A stretch of DNA of 10,402 nucleotides from Gemmatimonadota bacterium (GCA_019348475.1 JAHWJJ010000113.1:1-10402); one strand, 5' to 3'; positions 1 to 7,365 are shown, counted from the first letter of the stretch. Numbers and translations are program-made. Notes: generated by a model from the sequence alone, not told the origin.

Positions 1-633
1 GTGGCGCTGGGCTACCGCACCAGCGCCCGCGGAAACTACTCCATGGCCTTCGGCTACCGCGCCAGCACCAACGGGCACACCGGCGCCAAGGTGTTCGGCG
101 ACGCGTCCACGACGGACTCCATTCTCGCGGTCGCCAACAACGAGTTCGCGGTGCGCGCCTCCGGCGGATACCGCTTTCGCACCAACGCCACGCTCACCAC
201 CGGGTGCAACCTCCCGGCCGGCTCCGGCGTGTTCAGCTGCTCGTCTAGCCGGCTCCTGAAGGAAGGCGTCGAGCCCGTGGACGGCGGTGACGTGCTGGCC
301 CGCATCCGCCGGGTGCCGGTGAACACGTGGAGCTATTCCAGCGAGGCGGGCGGGGTGCGGCACATGGGCCCGTTCGCCGAGGACTTCCACGCCGCGTTCG
401 GTCTGGGGACGGACGACACCAGCATCGGGCACCTGGACATCGCGGGGGTGACCTTCGCCGGGGTGCAGGCGCTGGACGCACGCACGCTGCAACTGGATGC
501 GCGGGTTTCCGGACAGGCGGCGGAGATGGAGCAGCTGCGCGCCGAGAACCGGTCGCTCCGGGCGGGCAACGCGGAGCTGGAAGCCCGGATCGCCCGGATC
601 GAGGCGCTGCTCGCCGCGCAGCCGGCGCCCTGA
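1..633 (+). CDS. YadA-head / peptidase S74 (endosialidase chaperone) surface or tail-fibre-like protein, 5' partial
   Basis: Probably the C-terminal part of a longer trimeric fibre protein, since the reading frame is open at the window edge and the GTG at base 1 may not be its true start. Residues 1-36 carry YadA-type head repeats (ALGYRTSARG, then AFGYRASTNG), which normally build left-handed trimeric beta-rolls. Residues 79-165 resemble the S74 intramolecular chaperone: SSSRLLKEGV at 81-90 matches the family's S-[DS]-x-RLK-x-x-V/I opening with a candidate Ser/Lys catalytic pair, followed by VPVNTWSY (105-112) and HMGPFAEDF (121-129). In this family the chaperone trimerises the fibre and then cleaves itself off. 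Residues 155-205 are rich in Leu, Glu, Arg and Ala with heptad spacing, a likely trimeric coiled coil. Cys69 and Cys80 could pair. The family is known from phage tail spikes and bacterial surface proteins; no other phage genes are visible here, so a cell-surface role is more likely. The fold call is fairly firm, the role uncertain. Confidence 0.82.
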   Translation: MALGYRTSARGNYSMAFGYRASTNGHTGAKVFGDASTTDSILAVANNEFAVRASGGYRFRTNATLTTGCNLPAGSGVFSCSSSRLLKEGVEPVDGGDVLARIRRVPVNTWSYSSEAGGVRHMGPFAEDFHAAFGLGTDDTSIGHLDIAGVTFAGVQALDARTLQLDARVSGQAAEMEQLRAENRSLRAGNAELEARIARIEALLAAQPAP

Positions 634-655
634 TCCCGGCGCAGCGCCGCGCAAC

Positions 656-680
656 TCCGGGCACCCGGTCGGTGCCCGGA
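656..680 (+). terminator. Strong hairpin downstream of the S74 protein
   Basis: A perfect 10-bp inverted repeat (TCCGGGCACC / GGTGCCCGGA) with a 5-nt CGGTC loop lies 22 bp after the stop codon. It is followed only by a short CCCGTTT, so the U-tract is weak. This is probably the transcription end or an mRNA 3' stabiliser for the upstream gene. Confidence 0.5.
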
Positions 681-864
681 CCCGTTTGGGGGAGGCGCGG
701 TTCCGGCGGCGGCAGGCGCGGCCCACCGGTGGCCGCCGACGTCCCGACGGTCGCCCGTTCCGCGCGCCGGCTCCTCTCCCGTGCGCCTCGTTGACCAGAG
801 CAGGCCAGCCAGCCGCCCGCGGCCGTCTGGCCTGTCTCGCGCTCCCGAACCTCGAGATCGCCCG

Positions 865-1224
865 ATGCACCGACCTTCGCTCCTGATCCCCGTCACCGCC
901 GCCGCCCTGGTCGCCGCCTGCGCGCCCGACCGGCCGGCGGACGAACCGTCCGCCGCGGAAGAGGCCGCGTTCGAGGAGGACGCGTACGTTCCGCCCCAGC
1001 TCACCCCCGCCGAGTCGGCGGCGGCGGTGGCCAAGGTGCAGGCCGACGCGGACGCCGCCACGCGCAGGGTAATGGGGCCGGACTACAGGCCCCCCGCGGA
1101 GCCGTTCGTGGATACGCCGGAGAAGCAGTACGCCAGCTGCATGGCCCAGGCGCGCTCGGTCGAGGAGCCGGTGCGCTCCACGATCCTGCAGGCGTGCGAG
1201 CGATTCCGGACGCGGCAGCAGTAG
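865..1224 (+). CDS. Small lipoprotein of unknown function
   Basis: I do not recognise a family. The 119-residue product begins MHRPSLLIP and has a short hydrophobic stretch ending in the lipobox VAAC, which puts the lipidated cysteine at residue 19. The mature protein should therefore be membrane-anchored in the periplasm, probably in the outer membrane (no Asp follows the Cys; residue 20 is Ala). Residues 21-45 are acidic and Pro-rich, a likely flexible tether. Residues 46-119 look helical, with SAAAVAKVQADADAATRR and a C-terminal part holding Cys92 and Cys111, about 19 residues apart, which could form a disulfide. I chose the ATG at 865 over the in-frame GTG at 781 because the 28 extra residues are Arg/Pro-rich and would bury the signal peptide; the upstream GAGA at 854-857 is only a weak ribosome-binding site. 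It is separated from the S74 gene by a hairpin and so is probably transcribed alone. Confidence 0.72.
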   Translation: MHRPSLLIPVTAAALVAACAPDRPADEPSAAEEAAFEEDAYVPPQLTPAESAAAVAKVQADADAATRRVMGPDYRPPAEPFVDTPEKQYASCMAQARSVEEPVRSTILQACERFRTRQQ

Positions 1225-1290
1225 AGCTCCCCACACGGCGGCCGCCGAGGGTGCGCGCGTTCCGCCCCGCCCGCCGCTGATGGCCCTCGA

Positions 1291-1497
1291 CATCCAGCCG
1301 GGGCGGCCTCTTACAGATCGCAATCGGGTGGATGATGTGCCCCGGCGGCCCCCCGCCGCGCCACCTGGATCTCTGCCCATCCAAAAAATGCGGATCCCGC
1401 CCCCTCGCCGGCAGCATCCGCTCTACCCGGGGACGCCGCCATCCTGCCGATTCCATCCGGTCCGCCTTCGGCCGTCGCACCCGCATCCATCCAGCAC
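1291..1497 (-). repeat. Dispersed ~200-bp repeat, copy A (inverted relative to copies B and C)
   Basis: This stretch is closely similar to the reverse complement of 7098-7310 and 7366-7552; by eye most bases match along the whole length. Shared landmarks include CCAGCCGGGGCGG (1294-1306), ATCGGGTGGAT, GCGGATCCCG, CCCTCGCCGGCAGCATCC and CATCCGGTCCGCC. The copies differ by single-base indels (six As at 1383-1388 here, five in copy C), so reading frames are not preserved and I do not consider it coding. CGGCGG and CCGCCG around 1342-1360 could form a small hairpin. It is the main content of the gene-free stretch 1225-1806, together with the low-complexity tract at 1586-1614, a 7-bp inverted repeat GAGCCTC/GAGGCTC (1627-1650), the tandem array at 1684-1746 and a hairpin at 1751-1782. 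Confidence 0.85.
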
Positions 1498-1585
1498 CCC
1501 CCGCCTTCCCCCCGACGCCGGATTGCGCCGCTGGGGCACGACCGGTTCTCCGGCGCGAATTCCAGCACGATCCTCCGCATCCAGT

Positions 1586-1614
1586 ATCACTCCATCATTC
1601 CATCACTCCGTCAC
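1586..1614. repeat. CATCACTCC-type low-complexity tract near repeat copy A
   Basis: A short pyrimidine-rich run built of ATCACTCC/ATCATTCC-like units. The same motif, reverse-complemented, sits at 7321-7365 beside repeat copy C, on the same side of the repeat, which suggests it travels with the repeat family. Confidence 0.55.
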
Positions 1615-1683
1615 GCGATTCCGGACGAGCCTCCATAGAGGACGAGGCTCAAGTCCGCGGGCTCAGGTCCACCTGAACCCGCG

Positions 1684-1746
1684 CACTTGACCTGGGCACT
1701 TGAACCTGGGCACTTGAACCTGGGCACTTGACCCTGGGCACTTGAA
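1684..1746. repeat. Short tandem array of 13/14-bp units
   Basis: Consecutive units CACTTGACCTGGG (1684-1696), CACTTGAACCTGGG (1697-1710), CACTTGAACCTGGG (1711-1724) and CACTTGACCCTGGG (1725-1738) are followed by a partial CACTTGAA (1739-1746). A degenerate half-unit may precede it (ACCTGAACCCGCG from 1671). There are no spacers, so this is a minisatellite and not a CRISPR. It lies just beyond the hairpin that follows the oxidase gene. Confidence 0.9.
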
Positions 1747-1750
1747 GAGG

Positions 1751-1782
1751 CGCCGGCCCGCGGCGGGAGCCACGGGCCGGCG
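1751..1782 (-). terminator. Hairpin after the multicopper oxidase gene, probable terminator
   Basis: A perfect 10-bp inverted repeat (CGCCGGCCCG / CGGGCCGGCG) with a 12-nt loop lies 24 bp beyond the oxidase stop codon. Read on the minus strand it is followed by CCTCTTCAAG, a weak T-containing tail. Position and strength suit a terminator for the oxidase transcript; the poor U-tract lowers confidence. Confidence 0.5.
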
Positions 1783-1806
1783 GTTGATGTGATTGGTTTC
1801 GTCAGG

Positions 1807-4800
1807 CTACGGACAGGTGACCTCGCCCGTCTCCGCGTTGACGGTGCACGAGTCGCTGCTGCTGCTGCTGACCCCGTCGAAGAGGTAGCCCGGCCCCACG
1901 CGGAAGATGCCCCACATCCCGCCGTCGAAGTGGTGCGACGTCTGGTCGCGGAACAGGTAATCGCCCTCGATGCCGAACCGCCCCCCCGCGCTGGGAAGCA
2001 GCACGTCGAAGTGGTTGGTGGGCCCATGGCCGATGGTGGTGCCCTTCCACTCCGAGAGCGGGTTCCATCCCAGGCGCGTGGAGCCGTCCAGGTACGGAAG
2101 CTCCGGCCACACGTGGCCGTGCAGGTTGAACACCGAGTTCCGCGCGTGCCCGCCCGGCGCCACCACCCGGAACCGCACCTGCTCCCCCGCCATGGCGGTG
2201 AACACGGGCGTCTGCGGGTCGCCCCCCACCTGCCCGTTGAGCAGCGACTTGGTGAAGACGAAGCCGCGGGTGGTGCTGAGCGACGTCTCGGGCGAGTACC
2301 CCATCCTGAACCACAGCGGCTCCGTGCGGTAGTTGAAGGCCTTGTTCCCCGAGTCCTCGGCGTCCTCGATCCCCGCCAGGTGCGGCAGCGCCGAGCCGGA
2401 GGCGTAGTAGTGCGCCTCGCCGTGGTCGCCCGGCAGCGTGGCGTCGCTGCCGAAGCGGAGGTTGACGTCCGTCTGGAAGAAGAGCACGTGCTCGCGGAAG
2501 GTTTCCATCACGTGCACGCACGCTTCGTCGGGCGGGCAGTAGGGGGAGTACTGGATGTCGGCCGAGACGCCCGCCAGGTTGTCCCACGTCGCGCCGTCGG
2601 GCTCCACCACCAGCGCCCCGATGGCTCCCTTCGCCGCCTGCTTCAGCGGGTCGGCCGGCATCAGGTTCACCACCCCGAACTCCACCGGGCGCGAGGCGAT
2701 GGTGTCGGCCACCAGCGTGTGCGTGCCGGCGTACCACTGGTACTTGCGCATGCCGCCCGGCCCCACCGTCTGGATGGGGTTGCCGCCCACGTTGGTGCCG
2801 TCCGACCGCGTGACGTCGTACGCCAGCAGCTGCGCGTGCAGCCCCACCTGGTTGCTGACCCGGATGTGGTTGTTGTTGAACTGGTCCACGATCATGGGCA
2901 GGGTGTTGAACCCGGCCAGGTCGGGCATCACGTCCGGAAGGTGGTTGTACAGCACCACCTGGATGCACTCGCCCGCGTTCGCGCGCAGCACCAGCGGCTC
3001 CGGCGGCCGCGCGCCCGACCGCACCGCGTCCATCAGGTCGTTGCGCACGTACAGGATGGCCGTGGGGTCGTGCAGCGGCCCCCCGTTCACCGGGCGCGCG
3101 TTGTACACCAGCGTCCCCGAGGGGAGAAGGTCGCGCGCCAGGATGGCCGTGACGTCGTAGCTGCGCACCGGCGCCGCGCGGGGGCACACGCCGTTGAAGT
3201 CCCCCGTGTTACGGGGGAGGATGTTCCCCCCAAGGTTGTTGGGAAGCTGCAGCAGGTTGGCGTACCCCTTCCCTCGCTGCGACACGCGCAGCAGCCCCCA
3301 CACCCCGTTCCACAGGTCGTCGGTGGCGCTGCCGGCGCGGTACAGGTAGTCCATCTCCGGCCCCACGGCGTTGCGGGGAAGGGGCGGCAGCAGGAACTCG
3401 TAGTGCTCGCTGATCCCCATCATCTGGCTGTTGCGCCAGCCGCTGGCCGCGTCCGCCGGCTCCATGTTCCAGAAGTTGCCGTGGATGCTGAAGTTGTGCC
3501 CCTCCTCGTGCGCGCCCACCAGCACGCGCACCTGCACCTTGTCGCCCTCGTACCCCCACATCAGCGGGGTGTAGGGGTCCTGCAGGTTCACCCCCGGGCG
3601 GCGGACGTGCTCGTCGTACGGCCCCCACTGCATGGTGAAGGGGTTGTCCAGGCCGGTGACGAAGGCGTCGGCCAGGTCCTCGTGCTGGGTGGTGGTCCCG
3701 GCGCCGATGCGCAGCGCCAGGGGCTCGTTGCGATAGTTCACCACCATGGTTCCCACGTCGTCGGCCGAGATCAGCTCCGGGCACGGCGCCGGCGTGCCGT
3801 TGGGGCACGCGCCCGCCACCGGCGGGCGCAGCAGGTCAGGCAGCCCCACCTCGAACTTGCCGGCGGGGTTCACCGCCGCCCCGGGGTTGGGCCCCAGCGC
3901 ACCGATCGGCTGGCCGCGCGTGTAGGCCAGGGTGAAGTCCGCCAGCTGCAGGTTGAACTCGCGGTAGCTGTCCGCGCGGTTGGCGGTCAGGATATCGGCC
4001 TTCCAGCTGGTGGGCCCGCCGTCCGTGCGGGTGCCGAACTGGGCGCCGGTGTGCATGTCGCGCCAGACCGACCCCGCCGGCTCCGTCACCAGCCCCGCGT
4101 ACAGGCCGGCCTGCTGGTGCGTGCTGGGGCCGAAGTGGTCGTGCGTGAAGACGGTGCGCAGGGTGCGGTCGCGGCCGGTGGCGTCGCGGACGTCGTCCAC
4201 GTACCAGCGCTGCACCGTCTCCTGCGCGCCCAGCCAGTCGCCCACGCCGTCCCCGTTGTTGTCGGGCCCGTGGCCGAAGAAGGGGTGCGCCACGGCGTGC
4301 GGGCAGGTGGGGCTGACCGGGTCGGCGGCGGTGCAGCCGTTGTAGACGCGGATGGCGTGGATGCGCTCGCGCACCTCGTCGGGCGAGAGCGAGCCGTCCT
4401 CGTAGTTGAAGCCGTTGGCCGCGCCGTCCGAGGAGGTGACGTCGAACTTGACCAGGTGGATGTGCTGCCCGATCACGTCGGTGGGCGTGCGCACCTGGAA
4501 GTCGTCCATCTGGTACTCGAACGGGATCAGGTTCACCAGGTTGTAGGTGATGCAGTCGTTGGTGTTGGCGCGAAAGTACAGCGGCTCCGGCGCGCGGTCG
4601 CCGCTCAGGAAGGCCCTGACGTCTTCCCACAGCGCGAACATGCGGTGCTGGGGAAAGTGCCATCCGGCCTTGTTGTAGCGCACGTCGGTCTGAAACGCGG
4701 CGCTAAGGTACTGCCGCGCGACGCCCGCCGGGTTCCCGTGGTCGTCCACGCAGGGGTCTGCGAACGGAGCGCCGGCCACCGGCCCCAGCCCGTTGGTGGT

Positions 4801-6759
4801 GAACCCCGCCGCCGAAACGGCGTAGCTCACGGGGTCGAAGCGGTAGGTGGCGTGGGTGCGCTGGGCGTGGAACCGCATCGCCCGCTCCTCGGCCGGCGTT
4901 CCCGTGTGCGGAAGGTTCACCACCCCCAGCCTGACGCTCTCCTTGCTGAAGTCGGTGGTGTTGAGGGCGGGAAAGTGCGCCTCGCCGTCCACCACCACGT
5001 GCCGGGGCAGCCCGCCGTCGTGCACGTGGTCCAGCGGCGGCGGGGGAGCCCGGCGGCCGGCCACGCCGGGGATGTAGAAGGGAAACCCCGCCATCCCCTC
5101 GTCGGGCATGGGCGCCAGTGCGTAGGTGGGAAGCGGCACCACGGCCGGGATCGGCGTGCCCGCCTCGATCTCGCCGTCGGGAAGGGCGCGCGCCCCCGGG
5201 GCGGGGCGCCCGTGCTCGTCCAGCACCGTCCCCGCCTCGAACACGTCGTGCACCCGCCACAGCGCCCACATCCCCTGCCCGAAGTGCGGGTAGAAGTGGC
5301 AGTGGAAGATGGCGTCGCCCGGCGTCTTGTTGCGGTTGCTGCCGCCATCGTAGGTGATCTCGTACGTAAAGCCGCCGCCCGGCCCGATCGCCTGGCTGTC
5401 CAGGTAGGTGGAACTGTCCGAGTCGGGCGAGTGCAGCCACTGGTGGGCGTGCAGGTGGAAGATGTGGTGCTCCTTGGGCCCCGCGTGAAGGTTGCGGATC
5501 TTCACGTGGTCGTTCATGTAGCTGTGGTACACGTTGGACGGGTCGTCCGGGTACAGCGCCAGGGTGGCCTTGCGCCCCGGGTCCGGGCGGCCGTCGCCGT
5601 CGCGGTCGGCGTCGGCGGGAACGTCCACCACCATGGACGGATCGCCCACGGCCCACGAGCTCAGAAAGAACTCCTCGTACTTGCACTCGTCGCAGTCCCA
5701 CATGGGCCCCACGCCCAGGCGGTTGCCGATGACCTCGCTTCCCAGCCCCGCGGTGCCGTAGTTGATGGCGAAGGCGTCGCGCCCGCTGTGCAGGGTGTGC
5801 TCGAACTCCCTGCTCTCGTACAGCGAGTCGAACGCCTGCACCAGCCCCGGCTCGTCGTGAAAGATGACGGTGTACTCGCGGAACGGCTGCGTGCGGTCGC
5901 GGTTCACCACCACGCGGGGAAAGACGCCGTCGCGAAAGTGCCCGCGGCTTTCTCCCGAGATAATGGCGGTGAGGTCCGAGTGCACGATGCGGTTGCCCGC
6001 CGTCATCCGCAGGATGGGACGGCCGGCGAGGGCGTGCCCCGGGGGGTAGACGGCGTCGTAGTCCACCACCGGGTGCCCGGCCGGGGTGTAGAGCGGGTGT
6101 CCCGAGGCGTCCGTGCGGGTGGCCAGGCGCAGGTCCTCGGCCGTCACCTGGCTGCGGTACCACTCGCTGTGGGGCGGCTCCACGTTCACCGCTCCGAACA
6201 GCCCCTTGGACAGGGTGCCGCCGTCGCCGTCGCCGCCGGTGTTCTGGGCGGTGCTGTACAGCAGGTAGGTGCCCTCCTTCTCTGCGTAGATCGTGTAGCT
6301 GGCCTGCCCCACGCCCACCGAGTTGCCCACGTTGGTGCCGTCGTCGCCGATGTGCGCGGCCACCTGCATCCCGGTGACGTGGATGCTCACGTCGCGGGTG
6401 CCGGGCTGGTTGCTGCCCGGAGTGTGCGAAAGGCGGTTCTGCAGGTGGACGCGCAGGCAGTCGCCCTCGCGGACGCGCAGCACCAGCGGGCGCGGGCGCT
6501 TGCCCGGGCGCAGCCGGTAACCGCCTGCGTGCGAGTCGTAGACCACGTCCTCGTCCAGCGCGAACATCATGGCGGCGGGGTCGTGGGCGCCCAGCCGGTT
6601 GTACCAGATCGGCTGGTCGATGGCCGAAACGTAGGCTTCGGTGACGTTGCAGGTCTGCGCGGCGGCCGGTGCGGCGGAGAGCAGGGCTCCCACCAGCAGG
6701 CCCAGGGCGCCGGCGGCGCGGCCGGGCGGGCCGGACCGCCTTCTGGCGTGTGACGGCAT
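1807..6759 (-). CDS. Giant six-domain multicopper oxidase, MofA/MnxG-like (candidate Mn(II) oxidase)
   Basis: A 1650-residue exported oxidase expected to couple substrate oxidation at a type-1 copper to O2 reduction at a trinuclear cluster. Signal peptide: Arg-rich start, hydrophobic 15-30, likely cleavage after Ala34 (AAA|QTC). I read six cupredoxin domains as three pairs: odd domains end in G-x-x-G/A-x-x-x-x-EP (about 186, 885, 1378), even ones in G-[MV]-W-x-[LI]-x-RV (496, 1152, 1614). Copper ligands: motif C H432-x2-H435-x-H437; motif D H486-C487-H488-x3-H492 with axial M497; motif A H766-I-H768; motif B H873-D-H875, then Q/AGL. All ten His plus Cys and Met are present, in order C-D-A-B. 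Domains 1, 4, 5 and 6 have decayed or partial sites. Asp-rich loops at 383-393 and 833-841 resemble EF-hand/dockerin calcium loops; a CDEC lies near 355. Size is close to MofA of Leptothrix (about 1660 aa, from memory) and larger than Bacillus MnxG. Start: ATG with AGGAG 5 nt upstream. The oxidase class is firm; manganese as substrate is inference. Confidence 0.88.
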   Translation of the reverse strand: MPSHARRRSGPPGRAAGALGLLVGALLSAAPAAAQTCNVTEAYVSAIDQPIWYNRLGAHDPAAMMFALDEDVVYDSHAGGYRLRPGKRPRPLVLRVREGDCLRVHLQNRLSHTPGSNQPGTRDVSIHVTGMQVAAHIGDDGTNVGNSVGVGQASYTIYAEKEGTYLLYSTAQNTGGDGDGGTLSKGLFGAVNVEPPHSEWYRSQVTAEDLRLATRTDASGHPLYTPAGHPVVDYDAVYPPGHALAGRPILRMTAGNRIVHSDLTAIISGESRGHFRDGVFPRVVVNRDRTQPFREYTVIFHDEPGLVQAFDSLYESREFEHTLHSGRDAFAINYGTAGLGSEVIGNRLGVGPMWDCDECKYEEFFLSSWAVGDPSMVVDVPADADRDGDGRPDPGRKATLALYPDDPSNVYHSYMNDHVKIRNLHAGPKEHHIFHLHAHQWLHSPDSDSSTYLDSQAIGPGGGFTYEITYDGGSNRNKTPGDAIFHCHFYPHFGQGMWALWRVHDVFEAGTVLDEHGRPAPGARALPDGEIEAGTPIPAVVPLPTYALAPMPDEGMAGFPFYIPGVAGRRAPPPPLDHVHDGGLPRHVVVDGEAHFPALNTTDFSKESVRLGVVNLPHTGTPAEERAMRFHAQRTHATYRFDPVSYAVSAAGFTTNGLGPVAGAPFADPCVDDHGNPAGVARQYLSAAFQTDVRYNKAGWHFPQHRMFALWEDVRAFLSGDRAPEPLYFRANTNDCITYNLVNLIPFEYQMDDFQVRTPTDVIGQHIHLVKFDVTSSDGAANGFNYEDGSLSPDEVRERIHAIRVYNGCTAADPVSPTCPHAVAHPFFGHGPDNNGDGVGDWLGAQETVQRWYVDDVRDATGRDRTLRTVFTHDHFGPSTHQQAGLYAGLVTEPAGSVWRDMHTGAQFGTRTDGGPTSWKADILTANRADSYREFNLQLADFTLAYTRGQPIGALGPNPGAAVNPAGKFEVGLPDLLRPPVAGACPNGTPAPCPELISADDVGTMVVNYRNEPLALRIGAGTTTQHEDLADAFVTGLDNPFTMQWGPYDEHVRRPGVNLQDPYTPLMWGYEGDKVQVRVLVGAHEEGHNFSIHGNFWNMEPADAASGWRNSQMMGISEHYEFLLPPLPRNAVGPEMDYLYRAGSATDDLWNGVWGLLRVSQRGKGYANLLQLPNNLGGNILPRNTGDFNGVCPRAAPVRSYDVTAILARDLLPSGTLVYNARPVNGGPLHDPTAILYVRNDLMDAVRSGARPPEPLVLRANAGECIQVVLYNHLPDVMPDLAGFNTLPMIVDQFNNNHIRVSNQVGLHAQLLAYDVTRSDGTNVGGNPIQTVGPGGMRKYQWYAGTHTLVADTIASRPVEFGVVNLMPADPLKQAAKGAIGALVVEPDGATWDNLAGVSADIQYSPYCPPDEACVHVMETFREHVLFFQTDVNLRFGSDATLPGDHGEAHYYASGSALPHLAGIEDAEDSGNKAFNYRTEPLWFRMGYSPETSLSTTRGFVFTKSLLNGQVGGDPQTPVFTAMAGEQVRFRVVAPGGHARNSVFNLHGHVWPELPYLDGSTRLGWNPLSEWKGTTIGHGPTNHFDVLLPSAGGRFGIEGDYLFRDQTSHHFDGGMWGIFRVGPGYLFDGVSSSSSDSCTVNAETGEVTCP

Positions 6760-6764
6760 TGCGG

Positions 6765-6769
6765 CTCCT
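6765..6769 (-). promoter_or_regulatory. Ribosome-binding site of the multicopper oxidase
   Basis: AGGAG on the minus strand, 5 nt before the ATG at 6759. It fixes the start directly ahead of a good signal peptide. Confidence 0.75.
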
Positions 6770-6952
6770 GGTTCGTGGATGGCACCTCCGCCGCATGGCG
6801 CACGCGACGGCCCCTGGCGCGCCGGGGCGGCGCCGCCGTATCCGCGGGGATGAGGTCGAGCCCAGGTAAGGCATCAGCCGTTCCGCGAGCCGACACGCCA
6901 CTCAACCGCTGCTCCCGCAGCCACTTGGCAGAGAAACATACGAAGGCCCGCA

Positions 6953-7001
6953 TGCACACTTCGTGTGCAAAGCGGCGCCGGCCGTGCACACAACCTGTGT
7001 A
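6953..7001 (-). promoter_or_regulatory. Pair of 17-bp operator-like dyads upstream of the oxidase gene
   Basis: Two related dyad elements lie about 195-240 bp before the oxidase start. Site 1 (6953-6969) is TGCACAC-TTC-GTGTGCA, a perfect 7-bp inverted repeat. Site 2 (6985-7001) is TGCACAC-AAC-CTGTGTA, with the same left arm and an imperfect right arm. Their centres are 32 bp apart, about three helical turns, which would put two bound dimers on one DNA face. This looks like a binding site for a dimeric helix-turn-helix regulator, but no regulator can be named. Alternatively site 1 may form an RNA hairpin in a long leader. I could not identify a convincing -10/-35 pair between here and 6759. 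Confidence 0.5.
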
Positions 7002-7097
7002 TCCGCGAAGCTAAACACTGGCGCATCTTGCCATGCCCGCCGCGTCGCGAACGGCTTTCGCCGCCTGGGCCTGAGCCGAATACAAAAAATGCCGGCA

Positions 7098-7310
7098 GTG
7101 CTGGAGGGATGAGGGTGCGACGGCCGGAGGCGGACCGGATGGGATCGGCAGGATGCCGGCGTCCCCTGGTAAAGAGGATGCTGCCGGCGAGGGGACGGGA
7201 TCCGAATTTTTCGGGATGGGCAGGGATCGAGGTGGCGCGGCGGGGAGCGGCCGGGGCACATGGATCCACCCGATTGCCATCCGTACAAGCCCGCCCCGGC
7301 TGGACGCTGG
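7098..7310 (+). repeat. Dispersed ~200-bp repeat, copy B
   Basis: This is similar along its length to copy C downstream and, inverted, to copy A. It starts in GTGCTGGAGGGATGAGGG and ends in CCGCCCCGGCTGGACGCTGG. The end nearest the oxidase matches copy A further out than copy C does (GGGTGCGACGGCCGGAGG and the bases before it), so copies A and B share a longer boundary. Together with copy C it fills most of the gene-free stretch 6760-7612; the remainder is the oxidase leader with its dyad pair and a short 3' hairpin beyond the sigma-54 activator. No convincing gene is seen in this stretch. Confidence 0.85.
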
Positions 7311-7320
7311 CCGATTGACA

Positions 7321-7365
7321 ATGGAGTGGAGGGAGTGATGGAGTGGTGGAGGGATGGAGTGATGG
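7321..7365. repeat. GGAGTGATGG-type low-complexity tract between repeat copies B and C
   Basis: A purine-rich run of GGAGTGGA/GGAGTGATGG-like units, the reverse complement in character of the tract at 1586-1614. It directly abuts copy C. Confidence 0.65.

Noticed and set aside
781..864. GTG at 781 as the lipoprotein start
   Set aside because: It would add 28 Arg/Pro-rich residues ahead of a complete lipoprotein signal and has no ribosome-binding site.
1684..1746. Possible CRISPR array
   Set aside because: Units are directly adjacent with no spacers and only 13-14 bp long.
1789..6753. A 1654-codon open frame on the plus strand, antisense to the oxidase along its whole length
   Set aside because: Its product is a low-complexity Val/His/Arg/Gly-rich string with no domain. 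It is the mirror of a GC-rich gene whose minus-strand frame shows a signal peptide, a ribosome-binding site and copper motifs.
1807..6759. Tat export of the oxidase because of the RRR near its N-terminus
   Set aside because: RRRSGPPGR lacks the RRxFLK-type pattern; an ordinary Sec signal explains the N-terminus.
4703..6901. A 732-codon minus-strand frame overlapping the oxidase
   Set aside because: Arg/Pro/Gly-rich frame-shifted shadow of the oxidase without domain features.
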